Source of the DNA: Paenibacillus sp. J23TS9
GTDB taxonomy: Bacteria > Bacillota > Bacilli > Paenibacillales > Paenibacillaceae
NCBI RefSeq assembly: GCF_018403225.1
Contig: NZ_BOSG01000001.1
Coordinates: forward strand, 682,001 to 746,000
DNA: 64,000 bases
Reading direction: 5' to 3'
Shown here in pieces: positions 26,336 to 35,624 of this stretch. The translations under genes and the position numbers were made by a program. The notes beneath the pieces are model-generated. The model did no database searches, was not told the origin of the DNA, and saw nothing but the letters and a program-made list of their open reading frames with translations. Position 1 is the first letter of the stretch, and the number at the start of each line of letters is the position of its first letter.

Positions 26336-26973
26336 TACATACGGAAAATGAAAAGCGGGGCTGGGTCGTCGGCATAACGGGAGCAAGCGGCTCCGTTTAC
26401 GGGGTGCGCTTGGTCGAAGTGCTGCTTGAACAAGGCTTTCCTGTTCATGTCGTGGTATCCAACGCGGGTTGGCGGGTGCTAAGCGAGGAACTGGAATGGA
26501 ATGCCGGCAAGAGGGAACAGATTCTTAGAGAGAAGTTCGACGGACTCCCGGGGAAACTGTATTATCATCCCATTGCCGATATCGGTGCAACTATTGCAAG
26601 CGGATCGTTTCGGGTAGAGGGCATGGTGATTGCTCCATGCTCCATGGGGACGCTGTCTGCAGTCGCAAACGGGACCTCCGATAATTTAATGACCCGTGCA
26701 GCGGATGTAATGCTGAAGGAGGGGCGGACGCTGGTTCTGGTGCCACGCGAGACGCCTCTTCACGCCATCCATCTCGAAAATATGCTGAAGCTCGCCAGGC
26801 TGGGCGTACGGATTATCCCGGCTATGCCGGCTTTTTATTTTCATCCGGAAACGATTGCGGATTTGGTTGATTTTCAGGTGGGGAAAATGCTTGATAGCAT
26901 GCGCGTTGAGCATCGTCTCTTTACTCGCTGGAACGGCGGTCAAGCTGCGGCTAGGTTGTCTACAGAGAATTGA
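26332..26973 (+). CDS. ubiX: Flavin prenyltransferase UbiX
   Basis: 213 residues. Makes prenylated FMN, the cofactor of UbiD-type decarboxylases. The flavin-binding GITGASGSVYG (about 14-24) and the CSMGTLSAVANGTSDNL segment are family hallmarks, and VPRETPLHAIHLENM is the conserved C-terminal stretch. The TTG start at 26332 overlaps the ubiA stop, preceded by a weak GGTGG. No ubiD homologue is in the window; the decarboxylase it serves must lie elsewhere. Confidence 0.94.
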   Translation: MIHTENEKRGWVVGITGASGSVYGVRLVEVLLEQGFPVHVVVSNAGWRVLSEELEWNAGKREQILREKFDGLPGKLYYHPIADIGATIASGSFRVEGMVIAPCSMGTLSAVANGTSDNLMTRAADVMLKEGRTLVLVPRETPLHAIHLENMLKLARLGVRIIPAMPAFYFHPETIADLVDFQVGKMLDSMRVEHRLFTRWNGGQAAARLSTEN

Positions 26974-27111
26974 GAGATCGCATAAGTGATTTATGGGATA
27001 GAAATATGCTATGATTTGACTATTAATGCTTCTGATGAAGAATTTCGACTCGAATTCTGCTGCTTGTGAAAAAGGATTGCGGATTGAGAATACGCTGACA
27101 CGGGTGAAGGA

Positions 27112-28086
27112 ATGAAAAGATTAGACATATTCGGCTTACTGAAAAAAGACATGAATTATATTGAAGACGAGCTCTTTCGGAGTATCGAAGGCGAGCATGA
27201 ACTGCTGAACGAAACGTCCATGCACCTGCTTAAAGCGGGAGGAAAGCGTCTGCGTCCGGTATTTGTCCTGATGGGCGGCAAATTCGGCTCTTATGATCTG
27301 GAAAAGCTGAAGCATGTGGCTGTCCCCTTGGAGCTGATTCATATGGCTTCTCTGGTTCATGATGACGTGATCGATGATGCGGATACACGCCGCGGGGAGC
27401 TGACCGTCAAGTCAAAGTGGGATAACCGCATCGCGATGTACACAGGGGATTATATTTATGCCCGAGCGCTTATGATCGCTGCGCAGCTGGGAAATCCTCT
27501 GATCCATCAGGTGCTTTCCAAAGCAATGGTCGAAATGTCCATCGGTGAAATGGAACAGATCCGTGATTTCTTTAATACGGAACAGAACGTGCGCCGTTAT
27601 CTTCTGCGTATCCGCCGGAAAACCGCTCTACTGATCGCGATCAGCTGCCAGCTTGGTGCTGTTGCATCCGACGCTGATCGGAAAACCGTTAATCTGCTGT
27701 ACCGCTATGGCTACAATGTCGGCATGGCGTATCAGATCCAGGATGATCTGCTCGATCTGTGCGGCACCGAAAAGCAGATCGGCAAGCCGCCGGGTAGCGA
27801 CATGAGACAGGGAAACATTACGATTCCGGTCATATATGCATTGCAGGACGAAGAATTACGGGGTCCGCTGCTGCGTGAAATCAGCTATATCCGTGAACGA
27901 AACGGGGAATGTGATGTCACGGGTGCCATTCGAATCATCAAGGAAAGCAAGGGCATTACGAAGGCGGAGGAGTTGGCCGACCGCTACTTCAAAAAAGCGT
28001 TTGACGCGCTTGAACGGCTGCCGGACATTCGGACGAAGAAAAACCTCAGGGATATTGCAAATTTTGTTGCGAAGCGCTCTTATTAA
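27112..28086 (+). CDS. hepT: Heptaprenyl diphosphate synthase component II
   Basis: 324 residues; catalytic subunit that condenses isopentenyl units onto farnesyl diphosphate. The first aspartate-rich motif DDVID is at 84-88 with the following DADTRRG, and the second, DDLLD, is near 212-216; GGKRLRP near 43-49 binds isopentenyl diphosphate. It ends the hepS-menG-ubiA-ubiX-hepT group, after a 138-base gap that may hold its own promoter. Confidence 0.95.
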   Translation: MKRLDIFGLLKKDMNYIEDELFRSIEGEHELLNETSMHLLKAGGKRLRPVFVLMGGKFGSYDLEKLKHVAVPLELIHMASLVHDDVIDDADTRRGELTVKSKWDNRIAMYTGDYIYARALMIAAQLGNPLIHQVLSKAMVEMSIGEMEQIRDFFNTEQNVRRYLLRIRRKTALLIAISCQLGAVASDADRKTVNLLYRYGYNVGMAYQIQDDLLDLCGTEKQIGKPPGSDMRQGNITIPVIYALQDEELRGPLLREISYIRERNGECDVTGAIRIIKESKGITKAEELADRYFKKAFDALERLPDIRTKKNLRDIANFVAKRSY

Positions 28087-28187
28087 GGTTTTTGATCCGA
28101 TCCTCTATCAATTGTCAGTCTGAAATAACTGTAATAAGATTACCAAACCAAACCTTATGACTTGAATCAAAACAGGAGAGTGAGTTT

Positions 28188-28631
28188 ATGGAACGAACTT
28201 TTTTAATGGTCAAGCCTGATGGCGTTCAGCGCGGTTTAATCGGCAGAATTGTTGCGAGACTGGAAGACAAGGGATTCACCATGGCAGCCGGCAAGCTGGT
28301 CCAGGTATCTGAGGAGCAGGCGAAGCGGCATTATGCCGAGCATGAAGGAAAAGACTTTTATGATAATCTGGTGCGCTTCATTACTTCCGGCCCTGTGTTC
28401 GCTATGGTTTGGGAAGGCGATGATATTATTGCGCTGTCCCGAATTCTGATGGGGAAAACAAATGTAAAAGAAGCTCTGCCGGGTACAATCCGAGGCGATT
28501 ATGCATCGCATACACCTCATAATCTGATTCATGGGTCCGACTCTCCAGAAAGCAGCGCGCGCGAAATTGCTAATTTTTTTGAAGCGCATGAACTGGTGAA
28601 TTACGACAAAAGCATTTCGCCGTGGATGTAA
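28188..28631 (+). CDS. ndk: Nucleoside diphosphate kinase
   Basis: 147 residues. Balances nucleoside triphosphates via a phosphohistidine. The active-site histidine is in [16 protein letters not shown], the family signature, and the N-terminus [16 protein letters not shown] is typical. The ATG follows AGGAGAG. Its stop overlaps the cheR start (TAATG), consistent with the conserved ndk-cheR-aroC order of Bacillus. Confidence 0.97.
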   Translation: MERTFLMVKPDGVQRGLIGRIVARLEDKGFTMAAGKLVQVSEEQAKRHYAEHEGKDFYDNLVRFITSGPVFAMVWEGDDIIALSRILMGKTNVKEALPGTIRGDYASHTPHNLIHGSDSPESSAREIANFFEAHELVNYDKSISPWM

Positions 28632-29458
28632 TGAACCCGTTTTCTCAATCCGGAGGCGCTCCTGCCGGAGAGCATCAACCGGATCCGGATTATTTGAAAT
28701 TCATTCAAAATATTAAGCAAAGTACCGGCATTGATTTGTCGGAGTATAAAGAAGCCCAAATGAAGCGCCGTTTGACGACACTTCGGGTAAAAAATGGCTA
28801 TCAAAGCTTTGCGTCTTTCTATGAAGCCATTTCTAAGGACAAAACTCTTTTCTATGAATTCCTCGATCGTATGACCATCAATGTTTCAGAATTTTGGCGT
28901 AATCCCAACCGTTGGGAGGTTCTTAGAGATATCATTCTCCCTGAGCTGTCCGCAGGCGGCAATCGTCGCCTCAAGGTGTGGAGTGCCGCCTGCTCCACGG
29001 GTGAAGAGCCTTATACCCTTGCTATGATTCTTGATGGAAAAGGGTTGCTGGCTGATTCATCTCTGGTTGCGACTGACATTGATGAAGGGGCTTTGGCAAA
29101 GGCGAAGCAAGGACTCTATATGGAACGCTCTTTGAAGGACGTGCCTCAAGATGTCGCTTCCCGTTATTTTGCACAGGATGGCTTGATGTATAAATTCAGC
29201 GAACAGTTGAAGAAAAGCGTTCAGTTCCGCAAACAAAACTTGCTTATGGACCGTTTCGAGGAGAAACATGATCTGATTGTCTGCCGAAATGTGATGATTT
29301 ATTTTACAGAGGATGCCAAAAACAAACTGTATCATAAGTTTGCGGAGGCCCTTCGTCCAGGCGGCTATTTGTTTGTTGGCAGCACAGAGCAGATATTTAC
29401 ACCTGGGCAATATGGCCTCGAACCGACAGAAACCTTTTTCTACCGGAAGAAATCCTGA
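28631..29458 (+). CDS. cheR: Chemotaxis protein methyltransferase CheR
   Basis: 275 residues. Methylates glutamates of chemoreceptors using S-adenosylmethionine. An N-terminal helical domain with MKRRL and [11 protein letters not shown] is followed by the SAM-binding [15 protein letters not shown] (near 117-131) and the VCRNVMIYF motif near 220. The ATG at 28631 overlaps the ndk stop; an in-frame GTG nine bases earlier is also possible and neither has a good ribosome site, so coupling to ndk is likely. A protein of about 20 residues more than usual at the N-terminus is seen. Confidence 0.95.
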   Translation: MNPFSQSGGAPAGEHQPDPDYLKFIQNIKQSTGIDLSEYKEAQMKRRLTTLRVKNGYQSFASFYEAISKDKTLFYEFLDRMTINVSEFWRNPNRWEVLRDIILPELSAGGNRRLKVWSAACSTGEEPYTLAMILDGKGLLADSSLVATDIDEGALAKAKQGLYMERSLKDVPQDVASRYFAQDGLMYKFSEQLKKSVQFRKQNLLMDRFEEKHDLIVCRNVMIYFTEDAKNKLYHKFAEALRPGGYLFVGSTEQIFTPGQYGLEPTETFFYRKKS

Positions 29459-29545
29459 AATTCCATCCTGAGGGTATAATTGCAGCCGCTTGATGCGATA
29501 CTATGGCTAACACAATGATATGGATAAGTGGAGGTCTGCTTCAGT

Positions 29546-29728
29546 ATGGATAAGCGGAAAGTGATTTCGGCGTACCGTCGCGGTTTTATAACGATTCAGG
29601 AATGCGGTCAGATCCTGGGTATCGAGGACATCCGTCTCAGCCAGATGGTACAGGATTCCGTGGAAAGACTGAAGGAAGAAAGTAATCAAAAAGAGTGCTT
29701 CCCCGTTAATAGCAGTAATGCAGAGTAA
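29546..29728 (+). CDS. 60-residue helix-turn-helix-like small protein
   Basis: 60 residues from ATG 29546; GGAGG lies 11 bases upstream. The segment RRGFITIQECGQILGIEDIRLSQ (shown in parts: FITIQECGQILG, then IEDIRLSQMV) has the spacing of a small DNA-binding helix pair, and the rest is charged. It sits between cheR and aroC with its own terminator. No family is recognised with confidence; DNA binding is a guess from the pattern. Confidence 0.65.
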   Translation: MDKRKVISAYRRGFITIQECGQILGIEDIRLSQMVQDSVERLKEESNQKECFPVNSSNAE

Positions 29729-29767
29729 GACGCCGTCCCTTCAATTGAGGGATTGGCGTCTTTTTTT
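29727..29767 (+). terminator. Rho-independent terminator
   Basis: AAGACGCC pairs with GGCGTCTT, with an inner TCCCT/GAGGGA arm, followed by seven T. Confidence 0.9.
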
Positions 29768-29784
29768 GCAAATGTATACCTTCC

Positions 29785-29814
29785 TTGTCAAAGCGGTGGC
29801 AGCTATACTATAAT
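29785..29814 (+). promoter_or_regulatory. Sigma-A promoter of the aromatic supraoperon
   Basis: TTGTCA (29785-29790), an 18-base spacer and perfect TATAAT (29809-29814), 63 bases before aroC. Confidence 0.65.
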
Positions 29815-29876
29815 GAGCAAAGATATCTTCGGATTTTAGCCAATTACCGTTTAACAGTTTAAAGGGGGAAAGCAAC

Positions 29877-31046
29877 ATGAGTATTCGTTACTTAACAGCC
29901 GGGGAGACGCATGGTCCCCAGCTTACTGCCATTATTGAAGGTTTGCCAAGCAATCTTAAGCTTGATTTTGAAGCATTGAATTTCCAGCTCCACCGCCGCC
30001 AGAAAGGTCATGGTCGTGGACGCCGGATGCAAATTGAGAAGGACACTGCAAAAATCGTCGGTGGCGTACGCCATGGCGTAACGACAGGTGCACCCGTGGC
30101 CATCGTGGTGGAAAATAAGGACTGGGCCAGCTGGAACCAGATCATGAATGTTGAGCCAATTGAAGGCAGTGATGAAGAGAAGCGTCGTGTGCATCGTCCA
30201 CGTCCGGGTCATGCGGATTTGAACGGAGGCCTGAAATATAATTTGAAGGATCTTCGGAATGTGCTGGAACGGTCCAGCGCAAGAGAAACGGCCGTCCGCG
30301 TCGCTTGTGGAGCGATCGCCCGCCAGTTTCTTGAAGCCTTCGGCGTGAAGATAGGCGGACAAGTTATACGTATCGGAGAGATTGAGGCACCTGCCAACCA
30401 ACTATCTGTGGATGAGCTAAATGAGCGGACAGAAGCTTCTTCCGTACGAGTGGTGGACTCCGAAACGGAACAAAAGATGGAAGCTTATATCGATCAAATT
30501 AAAAAAGAAGGCGACTCGGTCGGCGGGGTTGTCGAGTGTGTTGTTGAAGGTCTGCCGGTTGGACTTGGAAGCTATGTCCAGTATGACCGAAAACTTGATG
30601 GGCGCATTGCTCAGGCGGTGATGTCGATTAACGCATTCAAGGGTGTAGAGATTGGTATCGGATTTGAAGCGGGCGTTCTCCGTGGGTCTCAGGTGCATGA
30701 TGAGATTATTCACGAAGACGGACAAGGATACTACCGCGCAAGTAATCGTCTCGGCGGTTTTGAGGGTGGCATGACGAATGGAATGCCTGTGGTTGTGCGC
30801 GGCGTAATGAAGCCGATCCCAACTCTTTACAAGCCGCTCAGAAGTGTGGACATTGATACAAAGGAACCATTTACAGCTCAGGTTGAGCGTTCTGATGCTT
30901 GTGCGGTACCTGCGGCGAGTGTCGTGATGGAACATGTCGTGGCATGGGAAATCGCCAAAGCTTTCCTTGAGAAATTCGGAGGCGATTCGATGGATGAGAT
31001 CCGTGCGAATTACAATAACTACTTAACACAAGTGGAGAATTACTGA
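29877..31046 (+). CDS. aroC: Chorismate synthase
   Basis: 389 residues. Converts EPSP to chorismate with reduced FMN. The three family signatures are present: GETHGPQL near 7-14, [15 protein letters not shown] then RSSARET near 100-140, and the C-terminal [13 protein letters not shown] 29877 is behind AAAGGGGGAAAG. It heads aroC-aroB-aroH and feeds the trp, hisC and tyrA genes that follow. Confidence 0.97.
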   Translation: MSIRYLTAGETHGPQLTAIIEGLPSNLKLDFEALNFQLHRRQKGHGRGRRMQIEKDTAKIVGGVRHGVTTGAPVAIVVENKDWASWNQIMNVEPIEGSDEEKRRVHRPRPGHADLNGGLKYNLKDLRNVLERSSARETAVRVACGAIARQFLEAFGVKIGGQVIRIGEIEAPANQLSVDELNERTEASSVRVVDSETEQKMEAYIDQIKKEGDSVGGVVECVVEGLPVGLGSYVQYDRKLDGRIAQAVMSINAFKGVEIGIGFEAGVLRGSQVHDEIIHEDGQGYYRASNRLGGFEGGMTNGMPVVVRGVMKPIPTLYKPLRSVDIDTKEPFTAQVERSDACAVPAASVVMEHVVAWEIAKAFLEKFGGDSMDEIRANYNNYLTQVENY

Positions 31047-32155
31047 TGATGAGAAACGTACATGTGGAATTGGGAGAGCGTTCGTATCCGATCTATATCG
31101 GCTCCGGCCTGCTGCCGCAGGCCGCGGCTTATCTGATAAAGCATGGATTATCTGTTAAAAGTCCGCATCTGGTTGTCACAGACGATAAGGTCGCTCCTTA
31201 TCACCTTGAAACCTTGAAGTCCTCGCTGCAAGAGGCAGGATTCCGGTTAGTGATCTCAATCGTTAAATCCGGAGAAGGGTCCAAATCTTTGTCAGTCTTT
31301 GAAAATGTCATGACAGATGCCATTCAGGGTGGACTTGATCGCAACTCATCTGTTATCGCCCTTGGTGGAGGCGTCGTTGGAGATTTGGCCGGTTTCGTAG
31401 CCGCTACTTATATGCGCGGTATTTCATTTATCCAGATGCCAACCACCATCCTGGCACATGACAGCAGCGTTGGCGGCAAGGTTGCCGTTAACCATCCGCT
31501 TGCCAAAAATATGATTGGCGCATTTCATCAGCCTGAATTTGTGCTGTATGATCTTGACACCCTTACAACACTTCCTCCCCGCGAGGTTTCTGCCGGATTG
31601 GCTGAAATGGTCAAGCATGGCCTCATCAAAGACGAAGCGTTTGCATACTGGTGCAAGGATCATGCGGGTAAACTGTTAGCCCTTGATTTAGATTCGCTTG
31701 GATATGGTTTGGAGCGGGGCGTTGCTATTAAAGCGGATGTTGTATCCCAGGATGAACGTGAAGGTGGTCTGCGTGCCATATTAAACCTTGGACATACCAT
31801 TGGACATGCGATAGAGGCTGTTGGCGGCTATGGAGAGTTTTTGCATGGTGAAGCCATCTCGATCGGAATGGCCGGCTCGGCGCTCTTGGCTGAGGCATTG
31901 GGACGAAAAAAAGGTATCTATGCTGAAACGGCAGCAATGCTTACCGCTCTGAATCTGCCGGTTGTACTACCGGAGCATTTGGATGAGGACGACCTGATGG
32001 AGGCTATGATGCATGATAAGAAGTTCAAGGAAGGTACAATGGTATTTGTGGTACCGGATTCGATCGGCTCAGTCAGCATTGTGAAGGATATTCCGCAGCA
32101 ACTGGTCAGAGATATCCTGAAACAGCTTAGAAAAGGAGGAGAAGCCCATGTATAA
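31046..32155 (+). CDS. aroB: 3-dehydroquinate synthase
   Basis: 369 residues. Closes the ring of DAHP to 3-dehydroquinate using NAD and a metal. The NAD-binding GGGVVGDLAGF (about 108-118), the PTTILAHDSSVGGK segment and the metal ligand region with GHTIGHAIE and HGEAISIGM are clear. The start overlaps the aroC stop by one base (TGATG); a second ATG three bases on is equally possible. Confidence 0.97.
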   Translation: MMRNVHVELGERSYPIYIGSGLLPQAAAYLIKHGLSVKSPHLVVTDDKVAPYHLETLKSSLQEAGFRLVISIVKSGEGSKSLSVFENVMTDAIQGGLDRNSSVIALGGGVVGDLAGFVAATYMRGISFIQMPTTILAHDSSVGGKVAVNHPLAKNMIGAFHQPEFVLYDLDTLTTLPPREVSAGLAEMVKHGLIKDEAFAYWCKDHAGKLLALDLDSLGYGLERGVAIKADVVSQDEREGGLRAILNLGHTIGHAIEAVGGYGEFLHGEAISIGMAGSALLAEALGRKKGIYAETAAMLTALNLPVVLPEHLDEDDLMEAMMHDKKFKEGTMVFVVPDSIGSVSIVKDIPQQLVRDILKQLRKGGEAHV

Positions 32156-32522
32156 CCGAGGTATTCGCGGTGCGACAACCGTGGAGCTTAATGAGGAACG
32201 TGAAATTCTGGATGAAACTGTCGTATTAATGCGTGAAATCGTGGAGCGCAATGAAGTAAATCCGGAAGATATTTGCAGTGTTTGGATCACCCTGACTCAA
32301 GATCTGGACGCCGCATTTCCGGCGAAAGCTATCCGACAATTGGAGGGCTGGGAACTGGTTCCTTTGATGTGTTCCGTAGAAGTTCCTGTAAAAGGAAGCC
32401 TGCCGCGCTGCATCCGCCTAATGGTTCAGGTTAACACCGAAAAGAGCCAAAGCGATATTAAGCATGTGTATATGAACGAAGCGAAGAAGCTTCGCCCGGA
32501 CCTTGCCGCCCCCAAGGCCTAA
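32148..32522 (+). CDS. aroH: Monofunctional chorismate mutase, AroH class
   Basis: 124 residues. Rearranges chorismate to prephenate for phenylalanine and tyrosine. RGIRGATTVE at the N-terminus, EDICSVWITLT, and the MCSVEVPVKGSLPRCIRLM segment match the trimeric B. subtilis enzyme, including the catalytic Arg of VKGSLPRCIR. The ATG overlaps the end of aroB by eight bases with AAAGGAGGAG ahead. It closes the aro part; 480 bases of trp leader follow. Confidence 0.95.
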   Translation: MYNRGIRGATTVELNEEREILDETVVLMREIVERNEVNPEDICSVWITLTQDLDAAFPAKAIRQLEGWELVPLMCSVEVPVKGSLPRCIRLMVQVNTEKSQSDIKHVYMNEAKKLRPDLAAPKA

Positions 32523-32539
32523 CTTTTTGAGATGTATGC

Positions 32540-32569
32540 TTGCCAGGACGAGGGTCCATCCTGTATAGT
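32540..32569 (+). promoter_or_regulatory. Candidate trp operon promoter
   Basis: TTGCCA (32540-32545), an 18-base spacer and TATAGT (32564-32569) lie just behind aroH, about 130 bases before the TRAP site. The -10 is a five-of-six match. Transcription may also run in from aroC. Confidence 0.45.
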
Positions 32570-32670
32570 GTAGGTAAGTTACATAGAATGACAGATGCGA
32601 GAAGATGTTGATGATCATTCTATAACGCAAAGTTCGAACGAAGGATTTCGAACAATGTCCATGGATTGAA

Positions 32671-32746
32671 CTTAGATAGAGATCTAAGTTAATCTGTATA
32701 GCTGAGTAGAGTTTAGATGAGCTGAGTTGAGTATAGAAGAGCTGAG
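32671..32746 (+). promoter_or_regulatory. TRAP binding site with 5' stem-loop and antiterminator half
   Basis: Ten GAG or TAG triplets stand in exact 5-base period at 32699, 32704, 32709, 32714, 32719, 32724, 32729, 32734, 32739 and 32744. This is the RNA target of the TRAP ring. Just ahead, CTTAGAT and ATCTAAG (32671-32688) form a perfect 7-bp hairpin with a 4-base loop, as the 5' stem-loop does in B. subtilis. The segment GTAGAGTTT (32706-32714), inside the triplets, can pair with AAACCTCTAC of the downstream terminator, leaving one C bulged, so TRAP binding would release the terminator. Spacing to the terminator is about 190 bases. Confidence 0.92.
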
Positions 32747-32904
32747 TCCATATGCGTAATGCAAATTTTGGAACGTCCAGCCATAATGTTTTGCATAGAT
32801 GTTTCTAGTTCTACTTTCCAGAGATCTGGGATGCGGGAATTACAAATAATCTAAGCACAACGTGATTGCTGCGGACGACTCTTTCCACATACTTAATGAA
32901 CGTC

Positions 32905-32932
32905 AAACCTCTACTTCGGTAGAGGTTTTTTT
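32905..32932 (+). terminator. trp leader attenuator (rho-independent terminator)
   Basis: AAACCTCTAC and GTAGAGGTTT form a perfect 10-bp stem with a TTCG tetraloop, followed by T. It lies 70 bases before trpE and competes with the antiterminator segment in the TRAP site. Confidence 0.92.
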
Positions 32933-33001
32933 GTTATCTACATCAATAGTTCACCCTAGTATTACCGAAATCCGAATGAAAAACGAAGGAGGGAACAAGT
33001 C

Positions 33002-34561
33002 ATGATGAATCCGGGTGTGGAGCAGGTCATAAAGATGTCCCGCGAGTATAATCTGATTCCTGTCGTAAAACGGCTGCTGGCGGATATGGAAACCCCGATA
33101 CGAATTTTTCAGCGTTACGCTGAACGCGATTGCGCGTTTTTGCTTGAAAGTGTAGAGGGTGGCAGTCAGTGGGCACGGTATTCTTTTATTGGAACCGATC
33201 CTTTCATGATGATCTACGGCAAGAAGGGCGAGATTGTACTGGAAAGAAACGGCGCAGAAGAAGTCGTCAAGGGCAAGCCTGTTGAAGAGCTGAAGGCACT
33301 GCTCCGCAGCTACCGGAGTCCGAAAACGGAGGAGCTACCTCCTTTCACGGGTGGAGCGATCGGCTTCTTCGGCTATGATTTGCTGCAATATTATGAGAAG
33401 CTTCCTTCCCATGCAGTAGATGATCTTGTCATGGATGACATCCGGTTTATGTTTTGCGACACGGTGATTGTTTTCGATCATGTAAAGCAGCAGATTTTGC
33501 TGGTCGGTAATGTTCATGTCCAGGACGGTGATCGGGATGAGGATATCCGCCGCAGTTACGTGGAGATCGACAACAAGCTTAGTCAAATTGCTGAACAGCT
33601 GCAGACGCAGGGGCCGCGAGAAAACGTAAATGGACGTACGATTCCTGCAGATATTGAGCTGGGCGACATCAAGTCCAATATGACGAAGGAACAATATATG
33701 GCAAATGTGGAGCAGGCACAGGAATATATACGGTCAGGCGATATTTTCCAGGTGGTACTGTCCCAGCGTTTTCATATTGAAACGGAAGTCTCTCCGCTGC
33801 ATGTATACCGCGTGCTGCGAACACTCAATCCATCCCCTTATATGTATTACCTTAAGATGCATGAGGAGATCATTGTTGGAACCTCGCCTGAAGCACTGGT
33901 TAAAATTGACGGTGGTAAAGTCGAAACGAGGCCGATTGCAGGTACGAGGCCCCGAGGAGCGGACGAAGCCGAGGATGATCGGTTGGCAAAGGAACTGCTT
34001 GAGGATGAAAAGGAACGGGCTGAGCACTTGATGCTCGTCGATCTTGGACGCAATGATTTGGGCCGTGTTTCACAGTTCGGGACGGTTAAATGCGACATGT
34101 TTATGGAAATTGAGCGTTATTCGCATGTCATGCACATGGTCTCTAACGTATCCGGCACGCTTCGGGACGACAAGGATTTCTTCGATGCTTTTCTATCCTG
34201 CCTGCCCGCGGGAACGGTATCCGGCGCGCCAAAGCTGAGAGCGATGGAAATTATCGCCGAGCTGGAGAGGGAAGCCAGAGGAGCTTATGCGGGAGCCATT
34301 GGTTACCTGGGCTTTAACTCCAATATGGATTCATGCATTACAATCCGGACGATCATCTTCCGTAAGGGCAAAGCGTACGTGCAGGCCGGGGCAGGGATCG
34401 TATGGGATTCGGTGCCCGAGAAGGAATACGAAGAGACGGTGAATAAAGCCAAAGCACTGCTAAAATCGATCCGGACCGCTGAAGCCATGTTTCCGTCAGA
34501 GTCCAAAGTGGAAATAGAGCAGCAGCTGAATCAGGATTATTTTTATGAATACACGCCATAA
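33002..34561 (+). CDS. trpE: Anthranilate synthase component I
   Basis: 519 residues. Converts chorismate to anthranilate with ammonia from the glutaminase subunit. LLES at 47-50 with the following VEGG is the tryptophan feedback site, and the chorismate-binding C-terminal half shows GTSPEALVK, RPIAGTRPRG, ERAEHLMLVDLGRNDLGRV, and PAGTVSGAPK. ATG 33002 follows GGAGGG; a second ATG is next. No trpG follows; in Bacillus the amidotransferase pabA in the folate operon serves both enzymes. Regulated by the TRAP attenuator directly upstream. Confidence 0.97.
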   Translation: MMNPGVEQVIKMSREYNLIPVVKRLLADMETPIRIFQRYAERDCAFLLESVEGGSQWARYSFIGTDPFMMIYGKKGEIVLERNGAEEVVKGKPVEELKALLRSYRSPKTEELPPFTGGAIGFFGYDLLQYYEKLPSHAVDDLVMDDIRFMFCDTVIVFDHVKQQILLVGNVHVQDGDRDEDIRRSYVEIDNKLSQIAEQLQTQGPRENVNGRTIPADIELGDIKSNMTKEQYMANVEQAQEYIRSGDIFQVVLSQRFHIETEVSPLHVYRVLRTLNPSPYMYYLKMHEEIIVGTSPEALVKIDGGKVETRPIAGTRPRGADEAEDDRLAKELLEDEKERAEHLMLVDLGRNDLGRVSQFGTVKCDMFMEIERYSHVMHMVSNVSGTLRDDKDFFDAFLSCLPAGTVSGAPKLRAMEIIAELEREARGAYAGAIGYLGFNSNMDSCITIRTIIFRKGKAYVQAGAGIVWDSVPEKEYEETVNKAKALLKSIRTAEAMFPSESKVEIEQQLNQDYFYEYTP

Positions 34562-34583
34562 ACACAAAGGAGGAGAAGAAGGT

Positions 34584-35624
34584 ATGAGTACTAGCGAGTT
34601 TATTCCAGCATGCTTGAACCAGCTGATCGGGGGGCAGGATTTAACGCGTGAGGAAGCACGTCTATTGATGTCGTCGATCATGGATGGTAATGTTACCCAG
34701 TCACAGATCGGAGCGCTGCTGATGGCACTGCGAATCAAGGGAGAGACGGTTGAAGAAATTACTGGGTTTGCAGAAGCGATGCGGAATGTTGCCAGCACGG
34801 TCCAAACCGATAATGAGAAGCTGTTGGACACCTGTGGCACAGGCGGATCGGGAATACACAAATTTAATATTTCAACAGCGTCGGCCATTATTTCTTCTTC
34901 CGCCTCTGTGCGGGTAGCCAAACATGGAAACCGGTCGGCATCGGGCCGGGCCGGAAGCGCAGATGTACTGGAAGCACTCGGTGTGAACATTCATCTAAGC
35001 AGTGAGCAGGCAAAGCGCTGTCTTGATGAGATCGGCATCTGCTTTTTATTCGCACAGCTCTATCATCCTTCGATGAAGCATGCTGCTGCCCCGCGCAAGG
35101 AGCTTGGTATTCGTACGGTATTCAATATGCTTGGACCATTAACGAACCCTGCAGGTGCAGACCGGCAGCTGCTTGGAATCTATGATCGTAACCGGACCCA
35201 GATGATTGCCGAGGTACTTAGAGAGCTTGGTTCCAAACGTGCACTTGTCGTGACAAGTCATGACGGTCTCGATGAAATCAGTATCTCTGCATCAACCCAA
35301 GTTTCTGAGCTCCGTGATGGTGAGGTCCGCACTTATGATATTCATCCCCATGATCTTGGACTGGATGTTCATCCGCTTGAGTCCGTACTGGGCGGGGATG
35401 CGCTGCAAAATGCCAAAATCGTGGAGTCCGTACTTCAAGGAGAAAAAAGTCCGTACCGGGATGTTGTTCTTGCGAATGCAGGCGCATGTATCTATGTATC
35501 CGGACTTTCAGACAGCATAGCAGAAGGGGTCCTTGCAGCGGCAAAGGCTATTGATACCGGCAGCGCATATACCAAACTGCAGCAGCTGATTCAAATGACA
35601 GGAGAGCTGAGCTATGTATCTTGA
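34584..35624 (+). CDS. trpD: Anthranilate phosphoribosyltransferase
   Basis: 346 residues. Transfers phosphoribose from PRPP to anthranilate. CGTGGSG at 84-90 is the PRPP loop; NxSTA (NISTASA), KHGNRS and the GPLTNPA motif are all present. ATG 34584 follows AAGGAGGAG; the longer upstream frame runs over trpE. Its 3' end overlaps trpC by 11 bases. Confidence 0.97.
   Translation: MSTSEFIPACLNQLIGGQDLTREEARLLMSSIMDGNVTQSQIGALLMALRIKGETVEEITGFAEAMRNVASTVQTDNEKLLDTCGTGGSGIHKFNISTASAIISSSASVRVAKHGNRSASGRAGSADVLEALGVNIHLSSEQAKRCLDEIGICFLFAQLYHPSMKHAAAPRKELGIRTVFNMLGPLTNPAGADRQLLGIYDRNRTQMIAEVLRELGSKRALVVTSHDGLDEISISASTQVSELRDGEVRTYDIHPHDLGLDVHPLESVLGGDALQNAKIVESVLQGEKSPYRDVVLANAGACIYVSGLSDSIAEGVLAAAKAIDTGSAYTKLQQLIQMTGELSYVS

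Noticed and set aside
32699..32746. Tandem or CRISPR-like repeat
   Set aside because: The 5-base periodic GAG/TAG triplets are a TRAP site, not a repeat array; no CRISPR array was seen anywhere in the window.
33002..34561. Missing trpG next to trpE as an anomaly
   Set aside because: In Bacillus-type genomes the glutaminase subunit is shared with the folate operon, so its absence here is normal.
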